Of a DNA stretch of 22,961 nucleotides, positions 7,134-13,547 are shown one piece after another. The notes beneath the pieces are model-generated. The model did no database searches. It was not told the DNA's origin and saw nothing but the letters and a program-made list of their open reading frames with translations. A program made the position numbers and the translations under genes. Each line of letters starts with the position of its first letter. Positions within the stretch are counted from its first letter, which is position 1. Where the stretch lies: positions 1 to 22,961 of the forward strand of contig CAZART010000086.1 in NCBI GenBank assembly GCA_964487555.1, written 5' to 3'. Source of the DNA: CAZART01 sp964487555. GTDB taxonomy: Bacteria > Bacteroidota > Rhodothermia > Rhodothermales > VXPQ01.

Positions 7134-8435
7134 TCAATCTGACGGAAGCCCGTGATGTGCAACGTGCTCCATCGTTTCACAGAAGCGGTCGAGCTCTTCC
7201 AGCGTCGTGTACACGCTCGACGAGACGCGGATGCCTTCGAATTCGACGTGTTTGATGGGGGTGACGATGATGTGTTCTCGCGCCCACAGATGACGCGCGA
7301 GATCCTCACAGTCGATGCCGTCAATCTGGACGGTGCCGAAGGCGCATGAGAAATCCGGCTCGAGGCTGGTGTGCAGTCGCATGCGATCGTGCTCGACGAG
7401 GCGACGCGCCCAATAGTCCTTCAAATAGCGCAGCCTGGCCTCCTTGCGTTCCGTGCCGATCCCTTCCGTAAACGTAATCGCTTCGGCGACGGCAATGTAG
7501 TTCGCGGCCGGATGCGTGCCGATTTCTTCGAACTTTCGGATGTCGTCGTCCATCGTGTCCGGTGCGGGCGTCAGCGGCCAGAGATCGGCGATCCTATCGC
7601 GCCGAACGTACAGCATGCCCGTACCATGCGGCGCGAATAGCCACTTGTGAAGACTCGTGGCAAAATAATCGCAGTCCAGATCGGCACGGGAAAACGCAAA
7701 ATGGCTGAAGGAGTGGGCGCCGTCGACGATTACGGGAATTCCCCGATGCCGCGCCATCTGCACGACCGGCTTCACCGGCATGGTCTGACCGGTAAGATTG
7801 ATCGTATGGCACATCAGGATGAGCCTCGTGCGCGGCGTGATCCGCTCTTCGAAGCGCCGCACGATCTCGTCCGGATCCTCGGCCGGCACGGGAATGGAAA
7901 ACTGCACGAGCTTGATGCCTTCCCGCCGCTCCCGCTGCTGAAACGTCGTAATCATCCGGGGATAGTCCTGATTCGTCGTCAGCACCTCGTCGCCGGGCGC
8001 CAGATCGAAGCCCATCTGGCAGATCTGAAGGCCTTCGGAAGCATTTCGGGTGAGGGCGATTTCTTCCGCATCACAACCGAACATCCGCGCGAGGCGTTTG
8101 CGAACACCTTCTCGCTGGGGCTCCAGTATCCTCCACATCGAGTAGGCCGGGGCCTCGTTCGAGTAATCAAGATGCCGCTTCATCGCCTCCTGCACGAATG
8201 CAGGCGACGGACTCACGCCGCCGTTATTCAGGTTGACGAGGCTTCGGTCGACCGTGAAGGCCTGCTGAATTTCGCTCCAGAAGAGCTCGTCCCCGGCCGC
8301 CTCCGACGACGAGGAGTGTACCGTGGATGCAAGGTCACCGAGGCGCTCGAAGGCTCCTCGGCCGAGTCCGATCGCCAGCACGCCGGCTGCGGCGGGACGA
8401 CCGATGGCTCCAAGAAACCCTCGCCTGCTGTACAT
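7134..8435 (-). CDS. Class V aminotransferase, isopenicillin-N epimerase-like, with Tat-type signal
   Basis: A 433-aa PLP enzyme of the class V aminotransferase / CefD-like branch. The N-terminus SRRGFLGAIG followed by a hydrophobic Ala/Gly/Leu stretch to about residue 24 is a twin-arginine signal, so export with bound PLP is likely. The conserved Asp is D238 in VDGAHS and the PLP lysine is K264 in ATSLHKWLFAPHGTG. NNGGVSPSP near 71-78 and RNASEG near 130 are typical of this branch, whose members include racemases/epimerases, selenocysteine lyase-like and kynureninase-like enzymes. It is the first gene of a minus-strand operon with lhgO and the Ldh_2 gene. The real reaction is unknown; epimerase annotation by homology should not be taken literally. 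Confidence 0.88.
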   Translation of the reverse strand: MYSRRGFLGAIGRPAAAGVLAIGLGRGAFERLGDLASTVHSSSSEAAGDELFWSEIQQAFTVDRSLVNLNNGGVSPSPAFVQEAMKRHLDYSNEAPAYSMWRILEPQREGVRKRLARMFGCDAEEIALTRNASEGLQICQMGFDLAPGDEVLTTNQDYPRMITTFQQRERREGIKLVQFSIPVPAEDPDEIVRRFEERITPRTRLILMCHTINLTGQTMPVKPVVQMARHRGIPVIVDGAHSFSHFAFSRADLDCDYFATSLHKWLFAPHGTGMLYVRRDRIADLWPLTPAPDTMDDDIRKFEEIGTHPAANYIAVAEAITFTEGIGTERKEARLRYLKDYWARRLVEHDRMRLHTSLEPDFSCAFGTVQIDGIDCEDLARHLWAREHIIVTPIKHVEFEGIRVSSSVYTTLEELDRFCETMEHVAHHGLPSD

Positions 8436-8513
8436 GATTGAATTCGTACTATTCGTTCAAGCATCTGCCGCCGCGCCGCCTTGACGCTTCATGGACCGAT
8501 TGCCGCCAATCTA

Positions 8514-9671
8514 ATGCGCCCGCACGTCAGTGTCACGTCGCGTGAAGGGGGCCTTGCCGCCGCGCGCCTCCTGGCGGCGGCGACGTTCGCCACCCTCATC
8601 CTCGTCACATCCGGTTGCCGTCCGTCCGACAATCGATCCGGCAGATCTGCGGAGGCCCTCCCCACGAATCCGTCTGCCGAAACGCGACGCGGCCCCGTCG
8701 TCGACGCTGCGCACGACCGAATCAAAGCCGTCGTACTCGATGCACGCGAAGAGTTCGGCGACTCGACCCTCGCCGCTATTCGCGATCTCGGCGCCACCCA
8801 CGTCAGTCTGGTTTCTTTCGGATTCCAGGAAGCCGCGTCGAACCCGGGAATCCGATTTTCGCCCGACGTCCGATGGTATTCCGAGAGCGCCGCGGGGGCT
8901 CTGGCTATTGCCGATCGTACGGAATCATTCGGATTACGGATCATTCTCAAGCCGCAGCTCTGGCTGCGCGGCGGCGCCTGGACCGCAGACATCGGCTTCG
9001 CGTCGGAGGGCGACTGGAAGGCATGGGAATCGGACTACCGCAAGTTCCTCCTCCATACCGCGCATCTGGCGGCAGAGATCGACGCCGACATGCTCATCGT
9101 GGGCACCGAGCTTTCGAATCCCGTTCGTGAGCGCCCGGCGTTCTGGCGTTCGCTCATCGCAGAGATTCGTGCGGTCTACAAGGGAAAGCTTACGTACGGC
9201 GCGAATTGGCACGACGATTTCGAACACGTGTCGTTCTGGGATGCGCTCGATTATATCGGGGTCAATGCGTACTTCCCTATTAACGACGGGCCCGATCCCT
9301 CCCTCTCCGATCTCCGTGCGGGATGGACGCAACACAGCCGGACCCTCGAAGAGCTCGCCTATCGTGAAAACCGCCCGGTGCTATTCACCGAGCTCGGCTA
9401 CCGAAGCGTGGCGTCCGCCGCAGCCGAACCGTGGCGCTGGCCCTCACGCGAGGAGGCGGGCATAGTGGAGCCGGATTTCCGGATACAGTCCGACCTTTTC
9501 CGCGCCTTCTTCGACACCATCTGGACCTCGCCCTGGTTCGCAGGCGCCATCATCTGGAAAATGTACCCCTATCCAACCCACCGCGGCGGGGCGGAGCGAT
9601 ACGCCCTCGATTTCACGCCTCAAAACAAGCCCGCCGAAACCGTTATCCGAGACGCTTTCAACGGTGACTAG
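8514..9671 (+). CDS. GH113-like TIM-barrel glycoside hydrolase, predicted lipoprotein
   Basis: A 385-aa protein from the ATG at 8514. An upstream TTG at 8481 would add 11 residues but does not improve the signal peptide. A hydrophobic stretch ends in a lipobox LVTSGC (Cys35), so it is probably a lipoprotein anchored in a cell-envelope membrane. The body resembles GH113-type barrels: IVGTELSNP carrying Glu199 and PVLFTELGYRS carrying Glu293 are the likely acid/base and nucleophile, with GANWHDDF and YIGVNAYFP between them. GH113 enzymes characterised so far act on beta-mannan, but the substrate here is not determined. The gene is divergent from the Tat aminotransferase, with 78 nt between starts. 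The first 70 residues after the lipobox look like a linker. Confidence 0.8.
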   Translation: MRPHVSVTSREGGLAAARLLAAATFATLILVTSGCRPSDNRSGRSAEALPTNPSAETRRGPVVDAAHDRIKAVVLDAREEFGDSTLAAIRDLGATHVSLVSFGFQEAASNPGIRFSPDVRWYSESAAGALAIADRTESFGLRIILKPQLWLRGGAWTADIGFASEGDWKAWESDYRKFLLHTAHLAAEIDADMLIVGTELSNPVRERPAFWRSLIAEIRAVYKGKLTYGANWHDDFEHVSFWDALDYIGVNAYFPINDGPDPSLSDLRAGWTQHSRTLEELAYRENRPVLFTELGYRSVASAAAEPWRWPSREEAGIVEPDFRIQSDLFRAFFDTIWTSPWFAGAIIWKMYPYPTHRGGAERYALDFTPQNKPAETVIRDAFNGD

Positions 9672-9687
9672 CCCCGCCCCGGCTCAC

Positions 9688-9780
9688 GAAGCGACTCACC
9701 GGGTTCGAACGAGACCACGAAGCAAATCTCTGGGTTCGATCGAGAGAACGAGACGAATCACCCGGTTCGAACGAGGCAGC
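9688..9780. repeat. Three tandem copies of an imperfect 31-nt unit
   Basis: Copies at 9688-9718, 9719-9749 and 9750-9780 share the pattern GAxxC...GGGTTCGAACGAG. The core reads GGGTTCGAACGAG, GGGTTCGATCGAG and CGGTTCGAACGAG at exactly 31-nt spacing, and contains the palindrome TTCGAA in copies 1 and 3. The array fills the space between two convergent genes and its last copy runs into the 3' end of the DUF3267 gene, encoding the last few residues. No function is evident. Confidence 0.75.
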
Positions 9781-10339
9781 CGATTCCTGTCGGATGGTCC
9801 CGCACGACGTCGTCTCCGTCCAGACGCTGGATCAGCTGAATGACGGCGAGATCCCCTACCGCCGAAACAAGCATGACGTACCCATACAGCACGATCCACG
9901 CTATTCCGGCGACCGTACCGTAAACAATCGGGAGCACGCCCTGCACGAGTGCCGGCAACAAGAGGACCGCCCGGTACGCCAGCGCCGACATCGGCCGATC
10001 GGTGTGCACGTAGAGGATGCCGTCCCGGGGGCGAAAACCGAAGCGGATGCTCGACGGCGATGCGCGCGCGAAAATGAACATCGCGATCACGTGGATACCC
10101 TCATGGAGCAGTGCACTGAGCCCGTATACCACGATCCCCAGAGCCACCCACTTCAACGCACTCCAGACGGTCCCCCACAAATTCTCCGGTAGGTTCACTT
10201 CCGGAAAGCCGTGCAATATGAAGTAGGGCAGAAACGAGAACGCCGTCAACGCGGGCAGCCAGCGAATACCTGCCCGCACCACCTGATCGATCGTCATCGT
10301 CAATTCTCGCCAAGAGACGTCTTCGTGACGTTCGTCCAT
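9758..10339 (-). CDS. DUF3267-family integral-membrane putative zincin
   Basis: A 193-aa membrane protein from the ATG at 10337-10339; an internal Met at residue 15 is an alternative, while the open frame back to 10462 adds a segment without family features. About four hydrophobic segments are visible. The zincin motif HEGIH (H79, E80, H83) sits inside one of them, and SAVGDLAV with Asp163 comes late, in the arrangement seen in DUF3267 and M50-like membrane proteases. The ending DHPTGIGCLV is typical of DUF3267. The family is described as putative zincin peptidases; neither substrate nor activity is established. It is convergent with the GH113-like gene and overlaps the 31-nt repeat array at its 3' end. 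Confidence 0.78.
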   Translation of the reverse strand: MDERHEDVSWRELTMTIDQVVRAGIRWLPALTAFSFLPYFILHGFPEVNLPENLWGTVWSALKWVALGIVVYGLSALLHEGIHVIAMFIFARASPSSIRFGFRPRDGILYVHTDRPMSALAYRAVLLLPALVQGVLPIVYGTVAGIAWIVLYGYVMLVSAVGDLAVIQLIQRLDGDDVVRDHPTGIGCLVRTG

Positions 10340-10441
10340 GGGTCCCCGGTTCGCATTCAAAACGTCCTGATGAACAGCCTGTGCCTGCCTGCGACCTGAT
10401 CCGAGCCGTTCAGTGTCAAAGCCAGCAGTTGGACGCCTAAT

Positions 10442-10459
10442 GACGAATGCTGATTCGTC
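10442..10459. repeat. Short perfect inverted repeat upstream of amt
   Basis: GACGAAT (10442-10448) and ATTCGTC (10453-10459) form a perfect 7-bp inverted repeat with a 4-nt loop. It lies between the divergent DUF3267 and ammonium transporter genes, about 80 nt upstream of the amt -35 box. It could be an upstream regulator site or chance; no T-tract follows. Confidence 0.35.
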
Positions 10460-10537
10460 CACCCTCCGTATACCGGCTTCCGCCGAGTCGCTCCACCTAA
10501 ATTTTATTTCGGAAGCGCTTTTGATTATTTATATAGT

Positions 10538-10566
10538 TTGACAATAGACGATCAATACCTTAAAAT
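10538..10566 (+). promoter_or_regulatory. Near-consensus sigma-70-type promoter of amt-PII operon
   Basis: TTGACA at 10538-10543 and TAAAAT at 10561-10566 are separated by exactly 17 nt in an AT-rich patch (about 10498-10600) that stands out from the GC-rich surroundings. The predicted start falls near 10573, leaving about a 50-nt leader before the ATG at 10622. The match to the general bacterial consensus is 6/6 at -35 and 5/6 at -10; the classical Bacteroidota -33/-7 consensus is different. Confidence 0.6.
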
Positions 10567-10585
10567 ATTCGGCATCTAACCGAAT
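10567..10585 (+). promoter_or_regulatory. Inverted repeat at predicted amt transcription start (possible operator)
   Basis: ATTCGG (10567-10572) and CCGAAT (10580-10585) form a perfect 6-bp inverted repeat around a 7-nt spacer, directly downstream of the predicted -10 box. Its position over the transcription start fits a repressor operator, or a small 5' hairpin in the mRNA. No regulator is identifiable. Confidence 0.4.
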
Positions 10586-10621
10586 TAGCTAAGGATCTTA
10601 AAGCAAACCCCCTCTTCTGCT

Positions 10622-11989
10622 ATGCGCCGCATACTCCTACTCGTGGCATTCACGTTCGCCGCCGCCCACCCTGCGCTCGCGCAGGACGCGGCCGAGGCGG
10701 CTATCTCCGGGGCCGATACGGCCTGGATGCTCATCTCCACCGCGTTGGTGCTTTTAATGACACCGGCTCTCGCCTTCTTCTACGGAGGCCTCGTTCGCTC
10801 GAAAAACGCCCTGAACACGATGATGATGAGCTTCGTTGCGCTGGGCATCGCCGGCGTGACCTGGGCTCTCCTCGGCTACTCGTTCGCCTTCGGGGAAGGA
10901 TCGACCTGGATCGGCGACTTCTCGATGGCCTTTTTGAACGGGGTGGGGCTTGAGGCCAACGGAACGATCCCGCATCTGCTCTTCATGGCCTTCCAGGGCA
11001 CCTTCTTTATCATCACGGCGGCGCTCATCTCCGGGGCCATCGTCGAGCGCATGAAGTTTACGGCCTACGTGCTGTTCATCGCGCTTTGGGGCCTGTTCGT
11101 CTATGCGCCGATCTGCCACTGGGTGTGGGGCGGAGGATGGCTTGCGGAACTCGGCGCGCTCGACTTCGCCGGGGGCGCGGTCGTCCACGTCAATGCGGGT
11201 GCCGCCGCCGTCGTGGCAGCCCTGCTGCTCGGCACGCGAAAAGACTACGGCCGACAGGCGCTCCTTCCCCACAACGTCCCGTTCGTCCTCCTTGGCGCGG
11301 GCCTGCTCTGGTTCGGGTGGTTCGGATTTAACGGAGGCAGTGCGCTTGCGTCCGGCGAGCTCGCGGCGCTCGCCTTCGTCAACACCATGCTGGCCCCCGC
11401 GGCAACACTTGCTGCCTGGACCGCCGTCGATCTCATTCGGACCGGAAAGGTCACGGCCGTCGGGGCGGCGACCGCCATCGTCGTCGGCCTCGTTGCCGTC
11501 ACCCCGGCCGCCGGCTTCATCTCACCGATGTCGTCTCTGCTGCTCGGAGCCATAGCCGCCATACCGAGCTATTTCATCATTGTGTGGCGCGCCCGCACAA
11601 AGCTCGATGATTCACTCGACGTCTTCGCCGCCCATGGCATCGGCGGCATGACCGGAGCACTCCTCACCGGTGTCTTCGCGAATTCGGCCTGGAGTGGCGC
11701 CGCGGACGGGCTGCTATTCGGAAACGCGGGGCAGCTGGGCATTCAGGCCATCTCGATCGTCGCCGTCTTGCTGTACAGCGGCGTCATGACGTTCGTCATA
11801 TTAAAGGCCATGAGCTTTGTGATGGTCATCCGTTCGGCCACGACGGAGGAAGGTCTCGGCCTCGACATTGCCAACCATGGCGAAGAAGCGTACACCGACG
11901 GCGAGGGCGCCGTCCTCCTCCTCGATGATGAGATCCAGCCGTCTCCCGTACCATCGAAGGTGGGGAAGTTGCAGCCGTCCATGGCCTGA
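10622..11989 (+). CDS. amtB: Ammonium transporter Amt
   Basis: A 455-aa ammonium channel of the Amt/MEP/Rh family. A cleavable signal peptide (about residues 1-20, ending ALAQ) is followed by roughly eleven membrane helices, as for E. coli AmtB. Key positions are present: outer gate Phe125 in FQGTFF, Asp181 in LDFAGGAVVHVNAG, and the twin pore histidines H189 and H338 (AAHGIGGMTGALLTG). The cytoplasmic tail EEGLGLDIANHGEEAY carries the family consensus and is the docking region for PII. The PII gene follows after 60 nt and a terminator closes the unit, so this is the classic amtB-glnK operon. A near-consensus promoter lies upstream. It transports ammonium across the inner membrane under nitrogen limitation. 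Confidence 0.97.
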   Translation: MRRILLLVAFTFAAAHPALAQDAAEAAISGADTAWMLISTALVLLMTPALAFFYGGLVRSKNALNTMMMSFVALGIAGVTWALLGYSFAFGEGSTWIGDFSMAFLNGVGLEANGTIPHLLFMAFQGTFFIITAALISGAIVERMKFTAYVLFIALWGLFVYAPICHWVWGGGWLAELGALDFAGGAVVHVNAGAAAVVAALLLGTRKDYGRQALLPHNVPFVLLGAGLLWFGWFGFNGGSALASGELAALAFVNTMLAPAATLAAWTAVDLIRTGKVTAVGAATAIVVGLVAVTPAAGFISPMSSLLLGAIAAIPSYFIIVWRARTKLDDSLDVFAAHGIGGMTGALLTGVFANSAWSGAADGLLFGNAGQLGIQAISIVAVLLYSGVMTFVILKAMSFVMVIRSATTEEGLGLDIANHGEEAYTDGEGAVLLLDDEIQPSPVPSKVGKLQPSMA

Positions 11990-12049
11990 TCACCAGACCT
12001 CCAACCCGCGACGCGTTAATGCGCCCGCCATCCAACTAGAGAATCTGTC

Positions 12050-12424
12050 ATGAAGCTCGTAAAAGCCATCATCCGATCCGAAAAGCTTAATTCCGTGCTT
12101 ACGGCTCTTTTCCAGGCCGATATACACGGGCTCACCGTCACCCGCGTCCGTGGTCACGGCGGCGAACGAGAACACGTGGAGACCTACCGCGGCACGACCG
12201 TCAAAATGGAGCTCACCGAAAAAGTGATGCTCGACATCGGCGTCTCCGAACCGTTCGTCGAGGCGACCGTAGATGCGATTCTCGGCGCCGCCCGCACCGG
12301 CGACGTCGGCGACGGCAAGATCTTCGTGCTTCCGGTCGAGAAGATCTACCGCATCCGAACCGGCGAAGAAGACACCGCAGCGGTGACGCCCGTTGATGAA
12401 CGCGAACCGGCCGCCTCGTTCTAG
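12050..12424 (+). CDS. glnK: PII nitrogen-regulatory protein, GlnK/GlnB family
   Basis: A 124-aa PII signalling protein, expected to be a trimer that binds ATP/ADP and 2-oxoglutarate and plugs the Amt channel. The ligand-binding segments are intact: RTGDVGDGKIFVLPV and YRIRTGEEDTAA. The T-loop reads GHGGEREHVETYRGTTVKMEL, with Tyr46 conserved. However, position 51, where enterobacterial PII carries the uridylylated Tyr, is Val here, so GlnD-type uridylylation at that site is not possible. The C-terminus extends about ten residues past the usual end. Location 60 nt after amtB supports a GlnK-type role in channel regulation. Confidence 0.95.
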   Translation: MKLVKAIIRSEKLNSVLTALFQADIHGLTVTRVRGHGGEREHVETYRGTTVKMELTEKVMLDIGVSEPFVEATVDAILGAARTGDVGDGKIFVLPVEKIYRIRTGEEDTAAVTPVDEREPAASF

Positions 12425-12455
12425 TCTACGCCCACAGCGTCTGTTAAGTCGGCAC

Positions 12456-12495
12456 CGAGCCGCGACCTCTAGCACAGGGTCGCGGCTCGTGTTGT
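12456..12495 (+). terminator. Terminator of amtB-glnK operon
   Basis: CGAGCCGCGACC (12456-12467) and GGTCGCGGCTCG (12478-12489) form a perfect 12-bp stem with a 10-nt loop. It is followed by the T-rich TGTTGTTG. It lies 32 nt after the PII stop and just before the convergent gene's stop at 12512. Confidence 0.8.
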
Positions 12496-12511
12496 TGACA
12501 CGGACGCCGTC

Positions 12512-13276
12512 CTACGTCGTTTCCAGCTTACGCATCACCCATTTCATTCCGTAGACGAGCGAAGCCCGCTCATACTGCCGCTCCCAATACGCCGGATTTT
12601 CGCGACCCAGGCGACGGATGATCAGAGTGTCCGGCGCCTCTTCCACCAACCATTCAAAAGGCTCCTCAAATGCCTCTTCAACCCGTTTCGGACGCGCATA
12701 GTGGATCACGGCGAGATCGTTTTCGACCGTCGGATCAGCCCCGAGCACGGCGGAACCGGCGCGGCTCGCGAAAATTCTACGGCCATACGGCGTGAAGAGC
12801 GCAGGGTCCCACCTCGCGATGAGATGAAGCACGTCGATGAGACGATCTTCCAGATCATGACGCCGCACCCGAAAAATGACGTCGACGTTGCCGGATCCCA
12901 GGGCAAGGGCGTCGTTGTCCTCAACCAGCGCCGTGTGCACGTGCTCCGGCGTGTCCGTATAGTCCAGGGCGACGCGGCGCGTCCCCAGATCGATCAGAAA
13001 ATCGAACCGGCACCGCATCCACGGCGTCCATACGGTCGCTTTGTATTGAAGCGATGCGGCCGGCGCCAGATACGCTACGAGGTGCTGCGCAAGCCGGTCG
13101 TCAAGCTCGCATTCATAGGGTGGATCGTAAAACAGCGCCGTCTGCAAAGATGCGCGGCGGACCGCCGGCCGATCTCCGTCGAAAAAAGTAGACCCGACGC
13201 CTGAGGCATTTGCGCCGGATTCAGCCTGTCTCGTCGGTGTCGTTATAGCCGTTGAAGACGTAGCAGCGTGTATCAT
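12512..13276 (-). CDS. Conserved-looking protein of unknown function, possible DUF559/PD-(D/E)XK-like fold
   Basis: A 254-aa soluble protein with no signal peptide or membrane segment. I do not recognise a named family. Residues about 50-165 run YECELDDRLAQHLVAYLAP, then RCRFDFLIDLGTRRVALDYTD, then FRVRRHDLEDRLIDVLHLI. This order (helix with acidic residue, Asp in a beta hairpin, second acidic strand, Arg-containing strand, helix) resembles DUF559/Vsr-type restriction-endonuclease-fold proteins, although the expected ExK lysine is not evident. The C-terminal 90 residues contain RRLGRENPAYWERQYERASL and are unlike anything I know. The first 40 residues look low in complexity, so the true start could be later; however the ATG at 13276 fits a promoter whose -10 lies 22 nt upstream. 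Fold assignment is tentative. Confidence 0.6.
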   Translation of the reverse strand: MIHAATSSTAITTPTRQAESGANASGVGSTFFDGDRPAVRRASLQTALFYDPPYECELDDRLAQHLVAYLAPAASLQYKATVWTPWMRCRFDFLIDLGTRRVALDYTDTPEHVHTALVEDNDALALGSGNVDVIFRVRRHDLEDRLIDVLHLIARWDPALFTPYGRRIFASRAGSAVLGADPTVENDLAVIHYARPKRVEEAFEEPFEWLVEEAPDTLIIRRLGRENPAYWERQYERASLVYGMKWVMRKLETT

Positions 13277-13297
13277 GATATCCCTCGTGCCGTTTGC

Positions 13298-13326
13298 TTT
13301 GTACAGTGCCCATGACTATTTGTCAA
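13298..13326 (-). promoter_or_regulatory. Sigma-70-type promoter for the 12512-13276 gene
   Basis: On the minus strand TTGACA (13326-13321) and TACAAA (13303-13298) are separated by 17 nt. The start codon is at 13276, giving a short leader of about 15 nt. The -35 is a perfect match and the -10 is 4/6. Confidence 0.5.
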
Positions 13327-13348
13327 CCTGCTTTCAAGCTAGCCACGA

Positions 13349-13372
13349 GGTATGACACCTTTTTGTCATACC
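13349..13372. promoter_or_regulatory. Perfect 9-bp inverted repeat, candidate operator
   Basis: GGTATGACA (13349-13357) and TGTCATACC (13364-13372) are perfect inverted copies around a 6-nt spacer. The element lies about 23 nt upstream of the -35 box of the minus-strand gene and about 175 nt upstream of the + strand outer-membrane gene. The rest of 13277-13547 has no gene. The symmetry and size suit a dimeric regulator; the hairpin could also form in RNA. Confidence 0.5.
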
Positions 13373-13547
13373 CCCTCAAAAAAATCTTTCGGTCCCCCTC
13401 GCCCTGAGTTACTCGCGCCCATACCCGTCACCTGGTACCACGATCCACGACCGGCCCTCTCCGAGCGTCAATACGTCAAAATGTCACGAGATTCCAACAT
13501 TAGCCTCACGCCCCCTCGGAACTTCAGCGTGTCGACAGACCCATCCA

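Noticed and set aside
7647..8441. 264-codon + strand open frame opposite the Tat aminotransferase
   Set aside because: Antisense shadow with no domain features; the minus strand carries an intact PLP enzyme.
9688..9780. CRISPR array
   Set aside because: Three contiguous 31-nt units with no separate repeat and spacer parts and no cas genes in the window.
10500..10621. Sigma-54 promoter for the nitrogen operon
   Set aside because: No GG-N10-GC element of the right form is visible; the TTGACA/TAAAAT pair is far better.
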